Positions 1-5,310 of a stretch of 5,310 nucleotides of DNA are shown here, one piece after another (within the stretch, counting starts at the first letter, position 1; each line of letters starts with the position of its first letter). Under the pieces are notes generated by a model, which searched no databases, was not told where the DNA came from, and saw only the letters and a list, made by a program, of their open reading frames with translations. This DNA is from CAG-791 sp963657295. Its GTDB lineage: Bacteria; Bacillota; Clostridia; Lachnospirales; Lachnospiraceae. The stretch spans positions 1 to 5,310 of the forward strand of contig CAVKMX010000147.1 of assembly GCA_963657295.1 (NCBI GenBank). Reading direction: 5' to 3'. The translations under genes were made by a program, and so were the position numbers.

Positions 1-899
1 TTCTGTTCATCTGGGGAGCGTTTGTTCAAACGTGTATTGCGAATCTCCTTTTGATGATCGTGGACACGGTATTTACGTCGGATGCGTATCTCACGTACGA
101 GGCGGCCTATTACATTGCTGCCGCTGTCAGCTTTTCGCTGTATATCTATGCGGATTTCTCATCATATTCCGATATGGCACAGGGACTTGCCAAGGTATTG
201 GGCATCGATGTCGGCAGAAATTTCCGGAATCCGTATCTTTCGACAAGCCTTTCCGAGTTCTGGCGCAGATGGCATTCCTCACTCAATGACTGGTTTGTCG
301 AGAATATCTACATTCCGCTCGGGGGGGCGCATAAGGGAAAGCTTCGCAAATACATCAATGTCATGATCGTATTCCTGATATCGGGACTGTGGCACGGAGC
401 AGCGTGGCATTTTGTGGTTTGGGGCGCGGTTAACGGCGTTCTCGTGATCATCGGACAGATTCTTCGCCCGATCAAGACGCACTTTTACAGATATATCCGT
501 GTTGATGAGCAGAGCGCTTCCGTCGTATTGATTCGGAGATGCATTGTTTTCTGGCTGGTTACCTTAACATGGGTATTCTTCCGTAACAGCGTGGGAGAGT
601 CATTTCATATTATTCACCGGATGGTCCTTCTCAGTCCGACGGAATTGTTTGTTCCTGAGCTCTGGACGATCGGCGGATCGGTAACACAGACTGCGCTGAC
701 GATTCTGCTTACCGCTGTTTTCTCAGTGGTTCAATGCAGAAGATATGATGAAAAGCAGACTCTTTCCTACCAGACGTTTATAAAGCGGCCGATGGTTCTG
801 CAGTGCATGCTTCTGGGATTTCTTATTGCAGTGACGGTGTTTACCGGTCTTTCCGGAACATCGACTGTCAATTCGCAGTTCCTGTATTTCGATTTCTGA
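1..899 (+). CDS. MBOAT-family membrane O-acyltransferase (AlgI/DltB-like), 3' part
   Basis: This is the C-terminal 298 codons of a polytopic MBOAT O-acyltransferase. The frame is open from base 3, so the true start lies upstream; the first in-frame Met codon, at 51, is internal. Numbering from that Met, the family landmarks run in order: YADFSSYSDMAQGLAK (33-48), EFWRRWHSSL with a conserved His at 75, NIYIPLGG (85-92), and SGLWHGAAWHF with the expected catalytic His at 115. Further hydrophobic segments follow, and the protein ends in QFLYFDF, a typical MBOAT C-terminus, so the 3' end is intact. Known members (AlgI, DltB, PatA) pass acyl groups across the membrane to an extracytoplasmic acceptor. 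The next gene, 12 bases on, encodes an SGNH/DltD-like partner, the usual companion, which suggests acylation of an exopolysaccharide or wall glycan. The actual substrate cannot be read from the sequence. Confidence 0.95.
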   Translation, partial: LFIWGAFVQTCIANLLLMIVDTVFTSDAYLTYEAAYYIAAAVSFSLYIYADFSSYSDMAQGLAKVLGIDVGRNFRNPYLSTSLSEFWRRWHSSLNDWFVENIYIPLGGAHKGKLRKYINVMIVFLISGLWHGAAWHFVVWGAVNGVLVIIGQILRPIKTHFYRYIRVDEQSASVVLIRRCIVFWLVTLTWVFFRNSVGESFHIIHRMVLLSPTELFVPELWTIGGSVTQTALTILLTAVFSVVQCRRYDEKQTLSYQTFIKRPMVLQCMLLGFLIAVTVFTGLSGTSTVNSQFLYFDF

Positions 900-911
900 T
901 GGGGGAAGCAG

Positions 912-2342
912 ATGATCAAGTTTATCAAGTATCTGCTCGGCTGCATTCTTGCAGGAGCGGGTTTTATCGCAATCATTTTCCTGGCTATCGTCTGTACACC
1001 GCAGGATACATTCCGGTCCAGCTATCAGAGCCTGATTCAGGATAAATTCCGGATATTAAAGGAAACGGATGAGCCGAAAATCATAATGGTAGCCGGATCG
1101 AGCTCAGCATTTGGATTGGATCAGGAGATGCTGGAGCAGGCAACGGGATACAAGGTGGCGAATCTCGGACTGCATGCCGGGCTGGGTGCTGTATTCTATA
1201 CGGGGCTGTCAAAGGCGAATATCAATGAGGGCGATATTGTCCTCCTGGGATATGAAGATGGCTGGAACCGGCCGGGGTATTTTGACTATATCGATGTGAA
1301 GCTGGTGATGTCCGCCATTGATAACCACATTGAGATGTATCGATACCTGCCGATTCGCATCTGGCCGCAGATCATCGGATCCTTATTCGACTATGCATAT
1401 ACCAAGCAGGCGTTTCAGCCGGCGACCGGGAATTATTCGAGAGATGCTTTTGATCCGGAGACTGCGCAGATGACATTCCCGCGGAACGAGATCATGTATG
1501 GGTATCGGGACGGCGGAGAAATGTATGGTGGGACGATCAACATTGAGGATCCCCAGATTGCACCCGATGTCAAAAAATACATCACGGAGTATAAGAAATT
1601 TGTTGAGTCAAAGGGGGCGAGCATTTATTTTGTATCCGCTCCGAAGATCGGGGAAGGCATTGTCGGCGACCTGAGCAATCTTGAGACGCTGAAGGAAAAT
1701 GAAGAAAAGGAGATCGGCATAGAGTATATCAGCGATCCGTGCGCCTATGCGTTTCCGGAGGATCTGATGTCCAATGCATTATTTCACTGCAATACCCGGG
1801 GAGAGAAGTATCGGACGAAGCTCTTGATTCATGAATTGTATGATGCCGGCGTGGTGGATGTTGCGAATATTGATGATTACGCATTCAGCAAGGATGATCA
1901 GGTTATCTTTGAGGAAGACATTGTTGAGTTTCTGAAGGATATCAATGATCCCGATTATGTAGTCTTTCTGTCTGCAATGGATGATGCGGCGGGGGCTATG
2001 ACGGACGAGATTCAGAGCAAGCTGTCGGAGCTTGGTGTAAAAACGGATCTGCGCGGGAAAACGCAGAATAGCTTTTATGCGGTACTGCATAATGGAGAGA
2101 GCCTGGATGAAGCAATTGGTGCAGATTCGCCGGTTGAAGGTTCAGGAGAAATAGGGGATGTTGCCTACAGCATTTCAAGCGCCGGGGCCGACTGTGGTAA
2201 TACAAGCTCCATCGTCGTCAACGAAACGGAATATTCCCGCGTGCAGAGTGGCTTGAATATCGTTATCTGGAACATAAAGGACAATTGTCTGGTGGATGCT
2301 GTGAATTTTGATACATCCGCCGATCTGGCCTGCAGAAGGTGA
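912..2342 (+). CDS. Membrane-anchored SGNH/DltD-like protein with C-terminal ILEI/FAM3-like domain
   Basis: A 476-residue partner of the upstream acyltransferase. The ATG at 912 follows a GGGGGAAG ribosome binding site (901-908), 12 bases after the previous stop, so the two genes are very likely one operon. Residues 7-28 form one membrane segment, leaving the rest outside the cell. An SGNH-like domain follows: block I is VAGSSSAFGLD (60-70) with Ser63 the likely nucleophile, and the C-terminal block is LFHCNTRGEKYRT (290-302) with His292. In relatives an Asp usually lies four residues before this His; here it is Asn288. Residues 331-476 resemble the ILEI (FAM3) domain: FLSAMDDAAGAMTDEI (352-367), KLSELG (370-375), then ISSAGADCGNTSSIVVN (421-437) and GLNIVIW with VNFDTSAD (447-471). 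Family knowledge suggests a role in acyl transfer to, or trimming of, a surface glycan. The ILEI part may bind glycan, but that is inference. Confidence 0.9.
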   Translation: MIKFIKYLLGCILAGAGFIAIIFLAIVCTPQDTFRSSYQSLIQDKFRILKETDEPKIIMVAGSSSAFGLDQEMLEQATGYKVANLGLHAGLGAVFYTGLSKANINEGDIVLLGYEDGWNRPGYFDYIDVKLVMSAIDNHIEMYRYLPIRIWPQIIGSLFDYAYTKQAFQPATGNYSRDAFDPETAQMTFPRNEIMYGYRDGGEMYGGTINIEDPQIAPDVKKYITEYKKFVESKGASIYFVSAPKIGEGIVGDLSNLETLKENEEKEIGIEYISDPCAYAFPEDLMSNALFHCNTRGEKYRTKLLIHELYDAGVVDVANIDDYAFSKDDQVIFEEDIVEFLKDINDPDYVVFLSAMDDAAGAMTDEIQSKLSELGVKTDLRGKTQNSFYAVLHNGESLDEAIGADSPVEGSGEIGDVAYSISSAGADCGNTSSIVVNETEYSRVQSGLNIVIWNIKDNCLVDAVNFDTSADLACRR

Positions 2343-2377
2343 AAAAAAGGTTTTCGACTGGTTTGAGATCTTGTTAG

Positions 2378-2402
2378 TTGACACAGAACCTCCCGATATA
2401 AT
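2378..2402 (+). promoter_or_regulatory. Possible sigma-70-type promoter elements with short spacer
   Basis: A consensus TTGACA (2378-2383) is followed by a consensus TATAAT (2397-2402), but the spacer is only 13 bases instead of about 17. With a 17-base spacer the -35 would be the poor TTAGTT at 2374. If the TATAAT is used, the ATPase mRNA would have a leader of about 160 bases containing the inverted repeats at 2477-2514. Both hexamers are visible, but use as a promoter is weakly supported. Confidence 0.22.
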
Positions 2403-2476
2403 TCTGCAAAAGCAGTTCCGAATCATGAAAGATGGAACTATTCTTCCGATACCTGTGAAAAGCAAAATAGAACGCC

Positions 2477-2514
2477 TTAATACGGTAAAAATGTATTAAT
2501 ACTATTGTAGTATT
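2477..2514. promoter_or_regulatory. Tandem inverted repeats (AATAC/GTATT), candidate operator of ATPase cassette
   Basis: Two perfect 7-bp-arm dyads lie end to end: TTAATAC-N9-GTATTAA (2477-2499) and AATACTA-N3-TAGTATT (2498-2514), sharing two bases. Together they give four AATAC half-sites in alternating orientation, including the 10-bp palindrome GTATTAATAC at 2493-2502. They end 53 bases before the ATPase start codon. Weak promoter-like hexamers overlap them: TTAATA at 2477 and TACTAT at 2500, 17 bases apart. This fits a repressor site over a promoter. A pair of weak AU-rich RNA hairpins is the alternative. AT-rich sequence yields such repeats by chance more often, so this is moderate evidence only. 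Confidence 0.4.
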
Positions 2515-2555
2515 GTGCTATTATTGAAATCGTGCGAGATGAAATGTGCGGAAAT

Positions 2556-2560
2556 GGAGG
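2556..2560 (+). promoter_or_regulatory. Ribosome binding site fixing the ATPase start
   Basis: GGAGG lies seven bases before the ATG at 2568. This favours that start over the in-frame GTG at 2532 and ATG at 2544, neither of which has a comparable Shine-Dalgarno sequence. The extra N-terminal residues of the longer forms also fall before the usual beginning of this ATPase fold. Confidence 0.85.
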
Positions 2561-2567
2561 AATCGCA

Positions 2568-3968
2568 ATGGAGCATAACATCGTGCGAATCAACAAAATT
2601 GTGCTGCACAATTTTAAAAATGTGAAAAACGGCACTATTGAAATGCCTGCATGCAGCGAAAAGGAATTGTTTTCGGAAAAAGCAGATGTTCTGGGGGTGT
2701 ATGGACAGAACGGATCCGGAAAGACATCCGTTATTGAGGCACTCCGTTTTGTAAAGAGACTGTTGTGCGGAAAAGAGCTCTCTGCTGATACGAGGGAGTA
2801 TATTGCTCAAAACGAAGAAGAGTGCAATATCGAGGTGAGTTTTTCTGTATCGGAAGAAGAGCGGAAAGAGACTGTAAACTATAGTGTGGCTTTCGGGAAA
2901 GAGAAAGATGGGTTTGTGATTTCGCAGGAACGCCTGTCTGTTGTTCCGAGAGGAGAAAACATCCGTGCAGTTGAATCAACCTTGATTGATTATCGATATG
3001 ACAACGAGGACGTTACGTTTGCACCGGCATATCGATATAAGAAACTGATTGCAAATGATAAGAAGGTGCAGGTTGCCTTAAATGTTGCGCAGGCCATGTC
3101 CATTAAATCCCATCAGTCTTTCATCTTCGGAGAAGAGGGATACCGGGTGTTTTCGACGTGCCGGGAAGAAGTGATGGGGGGATATAGAGGCGTTTTCGCA
3201 ATATTGCGGAGATATGCGTGGTTGAATCTGTTTGTCATCAATAACGAGCATTCCGGACCGATCAGTATGAATCTGCTGCTGCCGGTAGCGTTTTATCTGC
3301 GAGACGGGAAGCATGTTACGGTGGGGGATTTGCTGATACGGATCGATCAGCCATCTGTTGTCACAAAGAAGCAGTTTCAGCTCGCACAGACAATCATTGA
3401 CGGCATGAATATTGTACTGCGGAACGTTATCCCAGGCATGGAGGTGGATGTTCACAATTTTGGTGAGCAGCTGCTTGATAACGGAGATACAGGGTATCGG
3501 ATAGAATTGCTGTCCAGACGGGGAGAAATTTCCATTCCGCTTAAATATGAATCAGAAGGTATAGTGAAGATTGTTTCTTTCCTGAATGTGCTGATTTGTG
3601 TTTACAACAATCCCTCCATGTGCCTGGCAATTGATGAGCTGGATTCCGGTGTGTTTGAATATCTGCTCGGCGAATTGTTGGCGGTATTTTCGGATGGGGG
3701 GAAGGGACAGCTTATTTTTACATCCCATAATCTGAGGGCTCTGGAGATGCTGGAAAAGAAGAGCATTCTGTTCTCCACAACCAACCCTGACAACCGCTAT
3801 ATTCGTCTGCAGAAGGTACAGACCAACAATAATCTTCGCGATGTGTATTTGCGCAGTCTAACGCTCGGCGGACAGAAGGAAGAGATGTATGAGGAAACAG
3901 ACAGTGTAGCGATCGGGCGCGCGTTCCGCCGCGCAGGGAAGGCGGTGGCGGCGTATGTCGAAAGCTAA
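2568..3968 (+). CDS. ABC/AAA15-type ATPase, first gene of a putative two-gene defence cassette
   Basis: A 466-residue soluble ATPase of the SMC/ABC-like AAA15 type (COG1106-like). The N-terminal strand IVRINKIVLHNFKNVKNG (5-22) leads into Walker A GQNGSGKT (46-53, Lys52). A poorly conserved middle region (about 90-310) has no zinc hook and no long coiled coil. LKYESEGIVKIVSFL (325-339) sits where the ABC signature belongs, as in the S-x-G variant of OLD/RloA-type ATPases. Walker B is MCLAIDELDS (351-360, Asp356 and Glu357), and the H-switch is FTSHN (384-388, His387). All motifs for ATP binding and hydrolysis are present, so the gene looks active. Its last 14 bases overlap the TOPRIM-like gene, which implies coupled translation and a shared function. 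Similar pairs occur in AbiL, PARIS and split OLD-like anti-phage systems; there the ATPase is thought to sense infection and control the nuclease. That role here is inferred, and the exact family is not certain. Confidence 0.93.
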   Translation: MEHNIVRINKIVLHNFKNVKNGTIEMPACSEKELFSEKADVLGVYGQNGSGKTSVIEALRFVKRLLCGKELSADTREYIAQNEEECNIEVSFSVSEEERKETVNYSVAFGKEKDGFVISQERLSVVPRGENIRAVESTLIDYRYDNEDVTFAPAYRYKKLIANDKKVQVALNVAQAMSIKSHQSFIFGEEGYRVFSTCREEVMGGYRGVFAILRRYAWLNLFVINNEHSGPISMNLLLPVAFYLRDGKHVTVGDLLIRIDQPSVVTKKQFQLAQTIIDGMNIVLRNVIPGMEVDVHNFGEQLLDNGDTGYRIELLSRRGEISIPLKYESEGIVKIVSFLNVLICVYNNPSMCLAIDELDSGVFEYLLGELLAVFSDGGKGQLIFTSHNLRALEMLEKKSILFSTTNPDNRYIRLQKVQTNNNLRDVYLRSLTLGGQKEEMYEETDSVAIGRAFRRAGKAVAAYVES

Positions 3969-4668
3969 GAGGGTTATCTTTGTTATCGTAGAGGGTCCAA
4001 CGGATGAAGATGCGCTCAGTCCTGCGCTGAAATCTGTTTTTGCATCCGCAGAGGTTCATTTTCAGGTGATTCATGGAGATATTACAGCGGAAAAAGAGAT
4101 CGCTCCGACCAATGCGAAGAGCTACGTGGCGAAGCGAATCGAAGCGGAAATGAAAAAGTACGCGTACAAGGAAAGTGATATCCTGCAGATTGTCCATCTG
4201 ATTGATACGGATGGTGCGTTTATCCCTGAAAGTCTGGTAAAGGACGGAGTGGAAAGAGACATTCGTTATTTTGAAGATCATATAGAAACGGGTGATGTTA
4301 GATCTATTCAGAAACGAAATAAGAAGAAAAGCGACGTTGTTGCGGTCCTGTGTTCCACCGGAAAAATGAAGGCGCGTATCCCCTATTCGATTTACTATTT
4401 TTCAAGAAACATGGAGCATGTTCTGCATAATGTATCTGAAAATTTGACAGATGAGCAGAAAGTGGAACTGGCCGATGCTTTTGCAGAACAGTACGAAAAG
4501 GAGCCTGAGAAGTTCATTGAATTTATGGAATCGGAGGAGGTCGCTGTCGCTGGAAGTTATTCACAGACATGGTCGTTTATTCAGGAAGATACAAACTCTT
4601 TGAAGCGTCATAGCAATCTCAGAGTGCTCCTGGAGCAGGAGGACCTGATGAGGGGGCAAGAGGAATAA
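3955..4668 (+). CDS. Small TOPRIM-like protein, putative nuclease effector paired with the ATPase
   Basis: A 237-residue soluble protein. The ATG at 3955 lies inside the end of the ATPase gene; GGTGG at 3944-3948 (and AGGGAAGG further up) can serve as its ribosome binding site. The N-terminus has a TOPRIM-like layout: a hydrophobic strand followed by VEGPTDEDAL (12-21, Glu13), then IVHLIDTDGAF (79-89) with the acidic pair Asp84-x-Asp86. These would bind Mg2+ in a TOPRIM nuclease or primase. After a basic stretch QKRNKKK (119-125) comes a second region with IPYSIYYFSRNMEHVL (142-157) and SYSQTWSFI plus SLKRHSNL (201-222), which look like conserved motifs of an unnamed Firmicutes family. RloB/AbiLii-like and DUF4435 (PARIS AriB) proteins share this general plan, but I cannot assign it to either. 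Nuclease activity and phage defence are inferences from the acidic motifs and the coupled ATPase. Confidence 0.9.
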   Translation: MSKAKRVIFVIVEGPTDEDALSPALKSVFASAEVHFQVIHGDITAEKEIAPTNAKSYVAKRIEAEMKKYAYKESDILQIVHLIDTDGAFIPESLVKDGVERDIRYFEDHIETGDVRSIQKRNKKKSDVVAVLCSTGKMKARIPYSIYYFSRNMEHVLHNVSENLTDEQKVELADAFAEQYEKEPEKFIEFMESEEVAVAGSYSQTWSFIQEDTNSLKRHSNLRVLLEQEDLMRGQEE

Positions 4669-4736
4669 CTTTGCGATGCACGGATGAAGATAGAAGGGGG
4701 CGTGGACATAATCAGCGTTTTCCTAATACAGCAATG

Positions 4737-4741
4737 AGGAG
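4737..4741 (+). promoter_or_regulatory. Ribosome binding site for the solute-binding lipoprotein
   Basis: AGGAG lies seven bases before the GTG at 4749, which supports that start. The in-frame ATG at 4767 has only GAGGA (4751-4755) 11 bases away, and the ATGs at 4824 and 4830, next to the Lys-Lys of the signal peptide, have no Shine-Dalgarno sequence. The choice changes only residues removed with the signal peptide. Confidence 0.55.
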
Positions 4742-4748
4742 TTGGAGA

Positions 4749-5310
4749 GTGAGGATAACAGGAAGTATGAATCAGCAAAATGGATCGGAATCAGTCAATA
4801 AGCAAAATAACCCCGGCAGTGAAATGACAATGAAAAAGGCTTTGGCGGCAACCCTTACGGCTGGGCTTTCACTCAGCCTTCTGGTCGGCTGCGGATCTGG
4901 AGCGGGCAGCACCTCGAATGCGGGTGGTGCAGACGGCACCGGGGCCTCGAGTGCAAACGGTGAAAGCGGTGCCAATGGATCGGGCAGTGCAGACAGTACA
5001 GGCAGTGCCGGCAGCACGGATGGCACGAGTGCAGCTGCGGACTTGGACGACACGGTGACTACAGTAAAGCTCGATCCGAACAATCCGGTGTCCTTGACGA
5101 TCTGGCACTACTACAACGGCGCACAGCAGGCGGCGTTTGATGATCTGGTGTCGGAGTTCAATGGAACCGTGGGCAAAGACGAGGGCATCTATGTCGAGGG
5201 CTACAGTCAGGGCTCAGTGGCGGATCTGGAGACGGCGATCACGGATGCCGTGGCCGGCAAGGTGGGCTCGCAGGAGCTGCCGGATCTGTTCTCGACCTAT
5301 GCGGACACGG
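4749..5310 (+). CDS. Lipoprotein extracellular solute-binding protein (probable sugar ABC transporter), 5' part
   Basis: The 5' end of a substrate-binding lipoprotein gene, open to the window edge. Numbered from the ATG at 4767, a Lys-Lys and hydrophobic segment (23-41) ends in the lipobox LVGC, with Cys42 the lipidated residue. A Gly/Ser/Ala/Thr/Asp-rich linker follows (43 to about 93), then the domain proper, starting with VSLTIWHYYNGAQQAAFDDL (108-127), FNG, and LPDLFSTYAD (171-180). The strand-plus-helix opening SLTIWHYYNG...F is typical of family 1 sugar-binding proteins, which capture a carbohydrate outside the membrane and pass it to an ABC permease. Start choice is uncertain: GTG 4749 has the best ribosome binding site but puts about 27 residues before the signal-peptide lysines; ATG 4767, 4824 or 4830 are alternatives. 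It lies 80 bases after the TOPRIM-like gene and is probably unrelated to it. The linker DNA is clearly more GC-rich than the ATPase genes. The sugar cannot be told from this fragment. Confidence 0.88.
   Translation, partial: MRITGSMNQQNGSESVNKQNNPGSEMTMKKALAATLTAGLSLSLLVGCGSGAGSTSNAGGADGTGASSANGESGANGSGSADSTGSAGSTDGTSAAADLDDTVTTVKLDPNNPVSLTIWHYYNGAQQAAFDDLVSEFNGTVGKDEGIYVEGYSQGSVADLETAITDAVAGKVGSQELPDLFSTYADT

Noticed and set aside
2341..2355. GAAAA...TTTTC near the SGNH stop considered as a terminator
   Set aside because: The arms are short and AT-only apart from one pair, and no T tract follows.
2404..2415. CTGC-AAAA-GCAG hairpin considered as a terminator of the acylation operon
   Set aside because: The stem is only 4 bp and is followed by just two Ts, so it does not make an intrinsic terminator.
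2532..2567. Longer ATPase start at GTG 2532 or ATG 2544
   Set aside because: The GGAGG at 2556-2560 lies inside this extension and is ideally spaced for ATG 2568; the longer starts have no comparable site.
3078..3455. Antisense open frame of 125 codons within the ATPase gene
   Set aside because: Fully opposite the ATPase coding sequence; rich in His, Gln and Arg with no motif, typical of a shadow.
3718..4281. Antisense open frame of 187 codons across the ATPase/TOPRIM junction
   Set aside because: It lies opposite two well-supported genes with intact motifs, has no recognisable domain, and has the uneven composition of a shadow frame.
4000..4691. 12-base direct repeat ACGGATGAAGAT at 4000-4011 and 4680-4691, considered as an attachment site
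   Set aside because: One copy is inside the coding sequence of the TOPRIM motif, and roughly one 12-base match is expected by chance in a window this size.
4703..4729. TGGACA (4703-4708) and TAATAC (4724-4729) considered as a promoter for the lipoprotein gene
   Set aside because: The spacer is 15 bases and the -10 matches consensus at only about three positions; too weak to annotate.
4772..5083. Antisense Ala/Pro/Leu-rich open frame opposite the lipoprotein linker
   Set aside because: Its repetitive composition is the reverse reading of the Gly/Ser/Ala linker; the sense frame has a lipobox and a recognisable binding domain.

Overview
The window looks like the chromosome of a Gram-positive anaerobe of the Firmicutes, most likely a Lachnospiraceae-type Clostridia. 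This rests on GGAGG-type ribosome binding sites, close-packed genes, the style of the O-acyltransferase/SGNH pair, and a lipoprotein sugar-binding protein with a long Gly/Ser/Ala linker. It is an inference from protein style, not a species call. All genes I can support are on the + strand.

Bases 1-2342 are the end of a cell-surface or exopolysaccharide acylation operon. It holds the C-terminal 298 codons of an MBOAT (AlgI/DltB-like) membrane O-acyltransferase and, 12 bases later, a membrane-anchored SGNH/DltD-like protein. The MBOAT protein would move an acyl group across the membrane, and the SGNH partner would help deliver it to a glycan outside. The SGNH protein ends in a domain resembling ILEI/FAM3, with its two halves in the opposite order to the animal proteins. 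The acidic residue expected in its catalytic triad appears to be Asn.

Bases 2343-2567 are an AT-rich gap of 225 bases. Just before the next gene are two adjoining 7-bp-arm inverted repeats built from AATAC/GTATT half-sites, a candidate operator. The gap also has a consensus TATAAT, and an open frame that may be decayed coding sequence.

Bases 2568-4668 are a two-gene cassette: an ABC/AAA15-type ATPase (466 aa) and a small protein with TOPRIM-like acidic motifs (237 aa), overlapping by 14 bases. An ATPase paired with a TOPRIM protein recalls OLD-like, AbiL-like (RloA/RloB-like) and PARIS-like anti-phage systems. This is the best candidate in the window for a poorly described system. The defence role is inference from architecture and gene pairing.

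From about 4749 to the window end is the start of an unrelated gene for a lipoprotein extracellular solute-binding protein of a probable sugar ABC transporter. It is cut by the window edge. The ATPase/TOPRIM pair therefore sits as a compact insert between a polysaccharide operon and a nutrient-uptake gene. No tRNA, rRNA, CRISPR array, insertion sequence or convincing intrinsic terminator was seen.
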